Assembly (NCBI RefSeq): GCF_003464595.1
Contig: NZ_QRZF01000021.1
Location: forward strand, 39,496 to 103,495
Reading direction: 5' to 3'
Source of the DNA: Bacteroides intestinalis
GTDB taxonomy: Bacteria > Bacteroidota > Bacteroidia > Bacteroidales > Bacteroidaceae
Length of the DNA: 64,000 nucleotides
Part shown: in pieces, positions 7,310-16,418 of the stretch
How the letters are laid out: every line of letters begins with the position of its first letter
How positions within the stretch are numbered: position 1 is the first letter of the stretch
Program-made: the position numbers and the translations under genes
Notes under the pieces: model-generated
Told to the model about the DNA's origin: nothing
Seen by the model: the letters and a program-made list of their open reading frames with translations, nothing else
Database searches by the model: none

Positions 7310-8962
7310 ATGATGAACGCGATATATACCTTCCACGTGAGGTATCAGTGCCTCGTACTGTTACTCTTCTTTAGCACCCTGCATGTTTGGGGGCAGGAAG
7401 CCCGTGTAAGCCTTACGGACGCTCAGGTGACGGGCGACAGCCTGTTCCTCAGCTTGAAGATGGATTTGTCGTCCATACGACTCAATAGCCGCACCTGCCT
7501 GCACTTCACCCCCATATTGGCAAACAGCCGTGGAGGTCGTGTCGAACTTCCACCTGTATTGGTGAGCGGACGCCGCCGCTATCGCTTCGATCGTCGCGAA
7601 TGGGCGCTGGGTGATGACAGCAGGGTGCACCGTGCCAAACCTTACCTTATTCAACTCTGCAAACGTCACTCTGCACCGCGCCCCGTCTCTTACCATGTAG
7701 GCGTGCCCTATTCTGTATGGATGGGAGATGCCGCATTGCTTCTCCGCCAGGAAGTGAAAGATTGCTGCGACCTTCAATTGCTGGGTGTAGACACCATCAG
7801 CGGGCGGTTGTTTTCCGAGCGGGTGGTCGTACAGCGGCCTGAACCTGTGCGGCAACCTGTTGCTACACAACAGCCTGTTTCTGCACAACAATCAATTTCA
7901 GTACAGCAACCGCTCCCTGTGCAGTCTGCCGGGGTTCAGCTAGTCACTCCTTTCGTAACTTATTCCGCCCGCGATGTCGAGCTTTATGTCTCCATGCTTT
8001 CCTTCCTTGAACCTACGGTGGAGTCTGCCAAGAAGCTGGACGAAAAGGAAGTGTTCCATATTGATTATCCTTTGGGCAGTGACAATGTGTCGCCCGACTA
8101 TCATAACAACCGCGCCGAGCTGCAGAAACTCGACAGCTTGCTGTCTCCGCTTTCTGCAGGCAACTATTCCAGCCTGGAGTATGTCCGCGTCTGCGGTTAC
8201 GCATCACCGGACGGAACCTATATCGACAACGAGCGCCTTGCCGGCTCGCGTGCACGGTTCTTTGCCTCCTATATATATAGCACCTGCGGTATTCCGCGTT
8301 CGCGCATCGAGACCACTTGCGTGGCAGAAGACTGGGAAGGCCTCTCTGTGCTTTTACAGTCGGAGCAGCCTCCCTATGCCGATGCCGCCCTTTCCATTAT
8401 CCGGAATGTCGGCATTTTCAACGGTCGCGAAAAGCAACTGATGGAGCTCCGGGGCGGCGCCCCTTACCGGGACATGCTGCGCCATTTCTTCCCCCGCTTA
8501 CGCCGTCTCGAAGTAAGTGTGCGTTGGAACATCCGTGCCGTGAGTGTGGGTGAAGCCTACCAACTGATATATACACACCCCGAATGGCTCAGCCTGTCGG
8601 AGATGTATGCTGCCGCCCGCTACTACCGTCCCGGTACGGAGCAATATCGTGAAGTATACGAAATAGCCGCCTATCGTTTTCCCGAAGATGTGGTGGCCAA
8701 TATCAACGCCTCTTCCGCAGTGATGCTGACAGGAGATACGAAGTCCGCCCGTGCTTACCTGCAACGGGTTGAGTCTGATCCCCGTTCCTGGAATAATCTG
8801 GGCGTGCTGGCACTGATGGAAGGCAATGCCGGTGAAGCAGAAAAATGGTTCCGCAAAGCGGTAGGCATCGAGCCTCGGAAGGCGCGGCAGAACCTGCAAC
8901 GTTTACAGGGCATTCCGGTGGCAAACGACCGGAAGCTGCAAGATAAAAGAGGAGAGCGATAG
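7310..8962 (+). CDS. DUF3868 / OmpA-like / TPR fimbrial accessory protein
   Basis: 550 residues. Signal peptide (about 1-28, ending HVWGQ), an N-terminal beta domain of DUF3868 type (about 30-180), a Gln/Pro/Val-rich linker made of QQPVS-like repeats (about 185-215), an OmpA-like domain (about 245-385, with YVRVCGYASPDGTY and NERLAGSRARFFASYI), then TPR-like helices (about 425-535, with WNNLGVLALMEGNAGEAEKW). The OmpA-like part suggests peptidoglycan or cell-wall contact, so it may anchor or scaffold the fimbria. Its stop codon abuts the next start directly. Domain names are from memory of family patterns. Confidence 0.75.
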   Translation: MMNAIYTFHVRYQCLVLLLFFSTLHVWGQEARVSLTDAQVTGDSLFLSLKMDLSSIRLNSRTCLHFTPILANSRGGRVELPPVLVSGRRRYRFDRREWALGDDSRVHRAKPYLIQLCKRHSAPRPVSYHVGVPYSVWMGDAALLLRQEVKDCCDLQLLGVDTISGRLFSERVVVQRPEPVRQPVATQQPVSAQQSISVQQPLPVQSAGVQLVTPFVTYSARDVELYVSMLSFLEPTVESAKKLDEKEVFHIDYPLGSDNVSPDYHNNRAELQKLDSLLSPLSAGNYSSLEYVRVCGYASPDGTYIDNERLAGSRARFFASYIYSTCGIPRSRIETTCVAEDWEGLSVLLQSEQPPYADAALSIIRNVGIFNGREKQLMELRGGAPYRDMLRHFFPRLRRLEVSVRWNIRAVSVGEAYQLIYTHPEWLSLSEMYAAARYYRPGTEQYREVYEIAAYRFPEDVVANINASSAVMLTGDTKSARAYLQRVESDPRSWNNLGVLALMEGNAGEAEKWFRKAVGIEPRKARQNLQRLQGIPVANDRKLQDKRGER

Positions 8963-9964
8963 ATGCGGCGAGGCTTCCATCCCATTCGCCCTTGTCTGCT
9001 TTTGTGGGGGCTGCTGCTGCCGTTGCTGTTTGGCGCCTGCAGCTTTGGTGATGAACCTTCGCCCTGTCCCTACGATGTGCGTCTGGAATACTGGTATGCC
9101 GGTAGTGGAGTCGAGAACATGCTTCCCCGCTACGTCTCCCGGCTGACGCAGTTTATCTTCGACGGGGAGGGGCGGTTGGTATCGACCTCTGTCCTGACGG
9201 GTGATGAAGTGAGCGGTTGGAAAGGTACGTTGCCGGATGGCACTTATACAGTGGTGCTCTGGGGGAATTTGAGCGATGCCGACCCGCCGCCGGAAAAGGT
9301 GGAAAGCGGTGGAGGAGGAGCAGAAGCAGAAGGCGAGACCGGAGATATGCTTGAAGCAATGACGCTGAGCGCAGTCAGCGAAGGCGTTCCTCCGGGGTAT
9401 CGGGGTAACACTTCCCGGCTGTACTACGGTACGGGCACCTTCACGCTGAAGGACGGCATGACGGAGCGACGGCGGATTTACCTCTGCCAGGCTTACGCCT
9501 CGCTCACGATTACTGTGCGTTGGCAGACCACGGAGCGAGTCCGGCTTCCGGCAGACGGTGTTTACCGGATGCGCTTGAAAGGCATTCCGTCGGTCTACGG
9601 CTTCTCCGGCGGACAGGAGGTGACGGTACCTTCGGGTGATGGCAGTTGTGTGCTGCCCCGCCCGGACCGCACGGTGACATACCACGAAGCACGCGCTTCG
9701 CTGAACTATGAGAACGAGGTGATCGGCGAGCTGGTCACGTTTCGCTATACAGCAGGTACGCACGAGCTGTGGAGCCTTTGGTGTAATGGTGAACAATTGG
9801 TACGGGACCTCGACCTCTACCTGTTTTTCCGTAAGCTGCCCATGGATATGGACACCAATATGGAGCAGAATTTCGACCTCGAAGTGACGGTGTACGATGA
9901 CAACCGGGTAGTGGTGACACAGGCTTCGGCTGCCGACTGGGAAGAGGGTGGAGGAATTGGATAA
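8963..9964 (+). CDS. FimB/Mfa2-family fimbrial anchor lipoprotein
   Basis: 333 residues starting directly after the preceding stop codon, so probably translationally coupled. The signal peptide ends in the lipobox FGAC, with the lipidated cysteine at about residue 26. The mature start (SPCPYDVRLEYWY) and the later ELVTFRYTAGTHELWSLWCNGEQ are typical of the Mfa2/FimB group, which terminates and anchors Mfa1/FimA fimbriae in the outer membrane. A Gly/Glu-rich insert (about residues 113-125) looks like a flexible linker. It precedes three large fimbrillin-like genes, the normal order of anchor and structural/tip subunits. Confidence 0.82.
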   Translation: MRRGFHPIRPCLLLWGLLLPLLFGACSFGDEPSPCPYDVRLEYWYAGSGVENMLPRYVSRLTQFIFDGEGRLVSTSVLTGDEVSGWKGTLPDGTYTVVLWGNLSDADPPPEKVESGGGGAEAEGETGDMLEAMTLSAVSEGVPPGYRGNTSRLYYGTGTFTLKDGMTERRRIYLCQAYASLTITVRWQTTERVRLPADGVYRMRLKGIPSVYGFSGGQEVTVPSGDGSCVLPRPDRTVTYHEARASLNYENEVIGELVTFRYTAGTHELWSLWCNGEQLVRDLDLYLFFRKLPMDMDTNMEQNFDLEVTVYDDNRVVVTQASAADWEEGGGIG

Positions 9965-10018
9965 AAGACGGATTTGAAAAGAAACAATATCATAATCAAT
10001 TATTAATGAAGTGAGCTT

Positions 10019-13000
10019 ATGACACGAAAAAAAACAATGATTCACTGCATGCATGGTTTCCTGCTTTTAGGTGGCCTGCTGCTACACTCCTGTTCCGGCG
10101 AGACGCAGCTGGAGGGTGAGAGTGAGATTCCTGACGGGAAAGACCCCGCAAGACAGGAAATCTTGTTGAACATCAACAACAAGTTAGTATTGCACAAGAC
10201 GGATACGCGCACCATTGCCACCGCCGGGGAGAACGCTATCTCCACGCTGGATGTCTACGTCTTCGGCTCCCCTACCGAAGACGGAACTTATACTTTCCAG
10301 GAGCGGTTCGCCTATCGTGAAAACAGCGACGACCTTCCTGCAGATGCCAAAGAACTGGTGCTGAACGCCGGAGCTACGGACAACGTCACCACCGGATTGC
10401 TCAGCCTGCACCGCGGACTGTTCGTGAAGTTCTATTGCATTGCCAACGACACGCAACCGGTGAAAGCGGATGGTAATGAAGTAGTAGCCGACGACTTCAC
10501 GCCCATCACCTTTACCGCCGGAAGCAGCACGATGGAGAGGGCGGGCAGCCCTACCGAAGCGGATTTTATCCAATATCACACCCGTTTGCTGGATACCGAT
10601 GTGCTGAACGTACCTCTGGCAATGGCAGGGGCACAGACTTTGCCGCTGGATTTGACAGATGCTTCCATCAGCACCCGCCAGCAGGTAAACTTCAAGCTCA
10701 CCCGCCTTGCCGCCCGCTTCGATGTGGTGAACAAAGCGGATGAATCCCGTTTCACTATCGAGTCCATCTCCATGCTGAATGCCCGTCGCGCAGCAGGTTA
10801 CTTTCCGATAGTTGCTTGCGGAGCATATCCTGCCGCAGATGCCGACCTGATGACCACTGCCGACAAACCTTTCACAGGTGACAATGCTAATATTGGTACT
10901 CAGACGGGAGCTTTCTACTGCTATCCCAGCTTGCAGGAGGATGGGGGAGCGCTTCTGCTGAAAGGCCGCTACAAGGTGAATGAAACCGAAACCAAAGAAG
11001 TGTCCTACCGGATTCCTTTCCGCCGGCAAGGCGTCGATGGACAGGAAACCTATCTGGACATCAACAATAATCACCGCTATACCATTGGCATCACTGAAGC
11101 TGATGACCTGAGACTGGAATTTACCCTGAGAGTGGCGGACTGGACGGACGACGGCAGTATCGACGATTATGAACCGGACAACGATCCGGGAGAAATTACG
11201 GTTACTATTCCTGATGCCTTTCAAGGCCGGTCAACGGCTACTTTAGATCCTGACCGCAAAGTATATACCGTAAGTATGTCTCTCGACTCTGGAAGTTCTT
11301 TCGATATGACGGTAGGTTCCGCTTCTCCGGGCATCAAGATTGTGTATGCCGGTGGTCCTTCCGCACAGAGTAATAATTGGCTGACTTGTACCAAAAATGC
11401 GCCTACAGGCTTGGCTTCGGGTAGTAGCTATACATTTAAAGTGACGGACGGTTACAGTAAACTTTTTCCCCGTGCCACGGTACGCGTATACGATGTGCTT
11501 TCCGGTATGGAAAATATACTTTATGTAGATGCCGTTTCCGTTCCTCAGCCGCTGACTACAACGCAACCTGCTAAAGCTCCCAACGGTGAGAGTGAAAATC
11601 CGAATTCATTCGATGCTGGAAACGCTACAGTAACGCTCTATCGCATCACGGGCAGTAGTGCGGATGTATCATTTGTGTGTCCCGATGAAATGGTGCTGGT
11701 GGGTAAACCGAGTTGGATGGATGTATCGGAGCCGGTGAAAAACGGTACGAAATACACGTATACTTTGACGCTGAATGATCGTGATGTTGTTCTTCCGAGT
11801 ACCACTGCGGCAGGCACACGCGCTTCAGTGGCGGAGACAACTGACAATACCGTAGTATTTGCCAATTCTAAAAACACCTCGACTCTGAAGGTGCCCATTA
11901 CCATAACATTGAAAGATGCCCCCATGACGCTTAATTTCGCCGCACTTGGAGGAAGCAATAATAGTTATACTGAACCTTCGGGAGATACTCCGGGTAAAAT
12001 CACCATGAGTGTGGCGAATGGTAATACTTGTTTGGTTCCTGCCGTCTCGATGGATGGAGTAGAGGTCATGTTCGATTTTGGCGGAAATACTGAGTGGCTG
12101 ACATCTACGGTAACCACCACTGATACTTCTGTGGGATCGAAACAGCAAAATGTTAAGTTTCAATTGGCGAGCGATAAACTTGCAGGTGCTAAAGATGTGA
12201 CCGTGACACTGAAGAATAAGATTGGCGGAGCAGACCGGAAGTTTACGATTAGTCCGAATGTAGGGACTTATTTATTGGTAAAGAGTAGCAGTACATCGAC
12301 TGCAGATAGCTTTAATAATACATATATAACCTTATATAAACTGGGCAGCGGTACATCTTATATGCAGTTGAATGCTACATACTGGGGTGGCAGTACATTG
12401 ACGAGTAGTGACGCTGCGGTATCAGTATCGACAGTATCAACAAGTGGTGATGTTACTACCTATAAACTTATTGCTAATAGTGTGAAAAGTAATGTAACGC
12501 TGACGCTTGCCAGTCGTGTAGACCCGAGTAAAACACAGGCATACAGTGTGACTATAAAAGAATTTGTTGCACCGACACTGAGTGCATATACAAAATCTCT
12601 AACTGCTATAAAGAATAATAGTGGCTCCAGTACTACTGTAACGGTAACTCCACCAACTGATGGGTATGGGTATAAGGTTAAAAGTTGTTCGGACCAAATA
12701 AGCTATTCTAATTCGAACAATACTTATACTATAAATGCACAGAGAACAGGGAGTGGTGCTATTGTATTTTGTAATAAAATGGATGATACAAAAACTGTCC
12801 AATTAAGTGTTACAGTCAGTGGAAGTATTACTTATGAAGGACAGGCTGTATGGGATTATAATGGATATTACATTGCCCCTGTGAATGCGGTTAATACGGT
12901 ATGGGATTCTAGTGTTGCTAATGATTTTTATTGTAGGTATAAAAGTGGTGCTAATTGGCGTACACCTACTGCAGCAGATCTGCGTGCTATATTAGGAGGG

Positions 13001-13198
13001 GTAACGGGTTTTGGGCATGCCTCTAATGCAGTTTATGAATATATTTTGAGCAATGGAATCTTTAGTGGCTGTACATGGACATCGGAAGCTTATAATGAAA
13101 CTACTGCTAATTTTTTGGATGTTGAATCTAGTTTTATGTTTGTAGGATACATTCCAAAATCCCGTACGTATGCAGTGCGTTGTGTATCTAAAAAGTAA
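10019..13198 (+). CDS. Large fimbrillin-like lipoprotein with C-terminal adhesin-like domain
   Basis: 1059 residues. Lipobox LHSC gives a lipidated C25. The fimbrillin N-domain follows, with an arginine before the first strand (TDTRTIATAG) as in proteolytically matured FimA-type pilins, then STLDVYVFGSPTEDG and GLFVKFYCIAND. The middle (about 390-940) is a series of Ig-like beta repeats (VTLYRITGSSADV and VTIKEF types). The last about 120 residues hold a compact domain with WRTPTAADLRAIL, CTWTS and YAVRCV, resembling the Lcl/Fibrobacter-paralogous surface domains. The last about 900 bp are clearly more AT-rich than the rest. Likely a fimbrial tip or stalk adhesin; paralogous to 16419-18371. 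Confidence 0.75.
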   Translation: MTRKKTMIHCMHGFLLLGGLLLHSCSGETQLEGESEIPDGKDPARQEILLNINNKLVLHKTDTRTIATAGENAISTLDVYVFGSPTEDGTYTFQERFAYRENSDDLPADAKELVLNAGATDNVTTGLLSLHRGLFVKFYCIANDTQPVKADGNEVVADDFTPITFTAGSSTMERAGSPTEADFIQYHTRLLDTDVLNVPLAMAGAQTLPLDLTDASISTRQQVNFKLTRLAARFDVVNKADESRFTIESISMLNARRAAGYFPIVACGAYPAADADLMTTADKPFTGDNANIGTQTGAFYCYPSLQEDGGALLLKGRYKVNETETKEVSYRIPFRRQGVDGQETYLDINNNHRYTIGITEADDLRLEFTLRVADWTDDGSIDDYEPDNDPGEITVTIPDAFQGRSTATLDPDRKVYTVSMSLDSGSSFDMTVGSASPGIKIVYAGGPSAQSNNWLTCTKNAPTGLASGSSYTFKVTDGYSKLFPRATVRVYDVLSGMENILYVDAVSVPQPLTTTQPAKAPNGESENPNSFDAGNATVTLYRITGSSADVSFVCPDEMVLVGKPSWMDVSEPVKNGTKYTYTLTLNDRDVVLPSTTAAGTRASVAETTDNTVVFANSKNTSTLKVPITITLKDAPMTLNFAALGGSNNSYTEPSGDTPGKITMSVANGNTCLVPAVSMDGVEVMFDFGGNTEWLTSTVTTTDTSVGSKQQNVKFQLASDKLAGAKDVTVTLKNKIGGADRKFTISPNVGTYLLVKSSSTSTADSFNNTYITLYKLGSGTSYMQLNATYWGGSTLTSSDAAVSVSTVSTSGDVTTYKLIANSVKSNVTLTLASRVDPSKTQAYSVTIKEFVAPTLSAYTKSLTAIKNNSGSSTTVTVTPPTDGYGYKVKSCSDQISYSNSNNTYTINAQRTGSGAIVFCNKMDDTKTVQLSVTVSGSITYEGQAVWDYNGYYIAPVNAVNTVWDSSVANDFYCRYKSGANWRTPTAADLRAILGGVTGFGHASNAVYEYILSNGIFSGCTWTSEAYNETTANFLDVESSFMFVGYIPKSRTYAVRCVSKK

Positions 13199-13200
13199 AC

Positions 13201-13293
13201 TTCGTCCGGCGGATTGCAAATCCGCTTGAACAGAGGCTTTCAGCCTTATAAAATCCGCGTTCGTCCGTTTCATCCGCGTCGTCCGCGTATCCA
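13201..13293. repeat. Intergenic word-palindrome C
   Basis: Contains the small hairpin GCGGATT-GCA-AATCCGC, then AGGCTTTCAGCCT, then a run of ATCCGCGT/CGTCCGCGT words. The AGGCTTTCAGCCT unit recurs in element E and the ATCCGCG words in element D, so it is a mosaic of the same family. It lies between two fimbrillin genes. Confidence 0.65.
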
Positions 13294-13342
13294 TTAATCT
13301 TAGAAACCAAACATATTGTTCAATTAAAAACTTTAAAAATCA

Positions 13343-16225
13343 ATGAACGTAAAAAGTTTAATCGCGCTGTTAGCCTTTGCGGGCTTTGCAGCGAGTTGCT
13401 CCAACAGCGACTTTGATGAACCCGGCACCCATCCTACCGATGGCCGTGCCGAGATTCAGATCGCTTTTAGCGGAACCGGAGAGAGCCAGGAATATACCCG
13501 TGCCATCGCCTCCGAGAGTGAGAACAAGATAGAGCAGTTACACATCTATCTCTTTGCCGCTGCTGCCCAAACGGGCCCCTTCTATTACCTCGAAACATGG
13601 ACCGAGGGTACGGATTATGATCCTGCAAATCCCGGCACCACCAACTTCAAGATTCAGGATGCCGGTACTTCCAAGAAAGGCATCCTCTATCCCAATGAAC
13701 TCAAAGGGCTCCCCTGGATAAAGTTGCTTTGCGTGGCAAACAACGGCGCGGCTCCGGAGTTCTATAACGAGGCAGGGGGGCAAATTCTGAGCCCGCTGAC
13801 GAAAGTATCGACCAATGCCGATGGAACCATCGCTGCCGCCGGCACTACCGAAGCTGATTTCAAAGCTGCCTTTACGGAAGCCAATGCCGATGGTACCCTG
13901 GTCGAAACCCCACTGCTGATGACCGGTGAAGGCATCACCAAAATCAGCGGCGTGTCTAAGGTAGACATCAGCCTGAAGCGCGTGATGTCCCGCTTCGACA
14001 TCGTGAACGACAAGGCAAAGACGAACCTCACCATTCAGGATATCTACATGGTGCAGGGCCGTAAGAGCGCATCGCTATGGGGAGCAACCCTCACCCCGGT
14101 GGATGCCGGGGATTTGACTACCGATCCCCTGCTTGCCCAATACGCCAATGTGGACTTCGACCAGATTCCCGGTGCAAACACGGGTGAGACTGCCAGTGCC
14201 TTCTACGTCTATCCCAATCTTGCTACGGATCAGTCCTATCTCGTGATAAAGGGCACCTACAAAAGCCCTGCCACCGGCAAACAGGAACCTGTAGAATATC
14301 ATGTGGACGTGGCCCGCACTCCCGATGGAGCACCAAAAGCGGAGTTCATCAAACTGCTTGCCAACAATCGCTATAAGTTGAGAATCAGCGATGTCACCAG
14401 TTCCAATATCATGGGTACCTTCGAGGTAGTGGATTGGACCAGTGGCGGCGGAATCATAGTAAAGCCCAGCAATGATTCTCCTGTCTTTGTAGCAGCAGAA
14501 GCCTTCACCGGTGCCAATGCGCCCACGGAACTGACTGCGCTGAATACGGACGCTTCCCCCTACAACTATGAAGTGACGGGAACTGACGGCACAGGTTCTT
14601 TCACCATCGAGATAGGTGCCACCGGAAAGGTACGTGCTGAAAAGGATGCGGTGCAGACCACTACCCGTGCGGAAGCAGATAGCGAAGTTACCCCGCAGAG
14701 CTGGCTGGTGATAAGCGAACCTGCCTTTGAAGAACGGGACGGCGTGTGGTACACTAAATTTGATATCTCTTATGCGGATGCTGTAGGCGTATCTCCCGTA
14801 GCCGTACACTTCATCAACGAAGCCGCTTCTTATGATCCCGCCTTGTGGACAACGGTCAACTTCTATGGTCAGAAGAATGTGCCCGTGTTTGCGGCTGCTA
14901 CAACGGGAACAGGCTCCAAGGGAAATACGGTAAACGTGGATGATGTCAAAGCACCTGCCGCAACTATCTTCAAACTGAAAAACAGTTATGTGCTGTTTGA
15001 TGTGACCTGCGTGGAGGGTATCACCGTAGGTACTACGACTGCCGGATACAAGGCGGAAGAGATTGCCGTGAATGGTTTTGTACATACGTATAAGGTATCG
15101 GTAAGCGATGAGAGTGCTGCTGCTAATGGTACTATTGTCTTCCAGAATGCAGGTGATACCGGTAAAGAAACGACACTGACGCTGACTGTTGCCGAGCCGA
15201 AGATGACGTTTGAAAAATCTACTGACGCCAATAATGCGGCTACGTGGGATGAAGCAAGTAGTACGTTGAAAATCGACCTTGACGCTTTGGGAGAAGGTAC
15301 TTGCGACTTCAAGATCAATGCTCCGGCCGGAGTATCGATTGCCAGTCTGGCTTGCCCGTGGGTGAAAATCACAGAAACGGCAGAGTGGAACGACACGGAT
15401 AAGTTTGCTACGTACACCATCGCCAAAGCCACTTCTATCACGGGTACAGGCGACGTGACGTTGAACTTTGTGAATGGGTTGACGGAAACAGGTAAGGATA
15501 TCAATGCTCCGGGATTGGATGTGAAATTACATAAGGAAGCCGGTAAACCCAGACTCAGTGCGGGTACTACTGAAGCAAGTTGGAGTACATTCAATAAAGG
15601 GCTGGATAAAGACTTTTCGGATGCTGCGGCTGCCACTATCACGATGTATAAAGTAGCGGACAGTCAGATCACTGTAAAGATGACTTGTGGCGAAGCGGCT
15701 GCGTTTGAGACGGCTGCCGGATTGACTATTGAAAAGATGGGGGCTACAGATGAGTATACTGTTAAGGTATCTGATGCCAGTCAATTGAGTGGTGCGACTA
15801 CTGTGGTGACTGCCAAGAATAGCGGAGATGGAACCCGTACGGCTACACTGACGATCACTTGGAAAGATCCGTCTATCACGGTGGCATTGACGGATGGTGC
15901 ATCGGGAAATGTAGCGGAAAGCACTGAGGGTGGAAGTATTGTCTATACAGTAGATGTGGACAATATAAGCACTACACCTTTCGTCTTTACCGTAACTGCT
16001 CCGGGCGGTGCGAATGTTGGCTTTACGACGGCAATGGCAGATCAGTTCCTGAAAGTGAATGCCGATAATGCCGGAGGCGATACGGTTGCTGCCGGAACGG
16101 CGGCGGTGTATACGCTCGAATTGTCTGATGGCTCTAAAACGGATGACATTACGCTCGTGTTTACCAATGCTGTGACTGGTGGGGGAGATAAGACGGTGAT
16201 TCTTAGAAATAAGAATAAACCTTGA
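13343..16225 (+). CDS. Large fimbrillin-like lipoprotein (second)
   Basis: 960 residues; lipobox FAASC gives C19. A fimbrillin-type N-domain follows (EIQIAFSGTG, then EYTRAIASESENKIEQLHIY, with the arginine that marks maturation in FimA-type pilins), then HIYLFAAA and IKLLCVANNG. From about residue 350 onward there are repeated Ig-like beta modules with ATIFKLKNSYVLFDVTC and ATITMYKVADSQITVKMTC style starts. No terminal adhesin domain was recognised. Probable surface fimbrial subunit or accessory protein exported by the Lol-lipoprotein route. It sits between palindromes C and D, so the operon mRNA here is broken up by strong hairpins. Confidence 0.75.
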   Translation: MNVKSLIALLAFAGFAASCSNSDFDEPGTHPTDGRAEIQIAFSGTGESQEYTRAIASESENKIEQLHIYLFAAAAQTGPFYYLETWTEGTDYDPANPGTTNFKIQDAGTSKKGILYPNELKGLPWIKLLCVANNGAAPEFYNEAGGQILSPLTKVSTNADGTIAAAGTTEADFKAAFTEANADGTLVETPLLMTGEGITKISGVSKVDISLKRVMSRFDIVNDKAKTNLTIQDIYMVQGRKSASLWGATLTPVDAGDLTTDPLLAQYANVDFDQIPGANTGETASAFYVYPNLATDQSYLVIKGTYKSPATGKQEPVEYHVDVARTPDGAPKAEFIKLLANNRYKLRISDVTSSNIMGTFEVVDWTSGGGIIVKPSNDSPVFVAAEAFTGANAPTELTALNTDASPYNYEVTGTDGTGSFTIEIGATGKVRAEKDAVQTTTRAEADSEVTPQSWLVISEPAFEERDGVWYTKFDISYADAVGVSPVAVHFINEAASYDPALWTTVNFYGQKNVPVFAAATTGTGSKGNTVNVDDVKAPAATIFKLKNSYVLFDVTCVEGITVGTTTAGYKAEEIAVNGFVHTYKVSVSDESAAANGTIVFQNAGDTGKETTLTLTVAEPKMTFEKSTDANNAATWDEASSTLKIDLDALGEGTCDFKINAPAGVSIASLACPWVKITETAEWNDTDKFATYTIAKATSITGTGDVTLNFVNGLTETGKDINAPGLDVKLHKEAGKPRLSAGTTEASWSTFNKGLDKDFSDAAAATITMYKVADSQITVKMTCGEAAAFETAAGLTIEKMGATDEYTVKVSDASQLSGATTVVTAKNSGDGTRTATLTITWKDPSITVALTDGASGNVAESTEGGSIVYTVDVDNISTTPFVFTVTAPGGANVGFTTAMADQFLKVNADNAGGDTVAAGTAAVYTLELSDGSKTDDITLVFTNAVTGGGDKTVILRNKNKP

Positions 16226-16260
16226 TACTCCTTGAGATTGCTTTGATTAAATGATAATTT

Positions 16261-16352
16261 TAGGCGCGGATTACGCGGATTACACGGATTTTTTGATGAA
16301 TCGATGTAATAGCGCAGCCTTTAATCCGCGTAATCCGTGTAATCCGCGCCTA
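16261..16352. repeat. Intergenic word-palindrome D (core ATAGCGCAGCC)
   Basis: Nearly perfect long stem: the left arm TAGGCGCGGATTACGCGGAT plus TACACGGATT pairs with the right arm AATCCGCGTAATCCGTG plus TAATCCGCGCCTA. The loop contains ATAGCGCAGCC at 16309-16319. The words ACGCGGATT and ACACGGATT are simply swapped between arms. Located between two fimbrillin genes. Confidence 0.85.
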
Positions 16353-16418
16353 ATCTTTATAACAGGTTTACGAATTATCATTTATATACCAATTGATATT
16401 GACTCATAAAAAAATACA

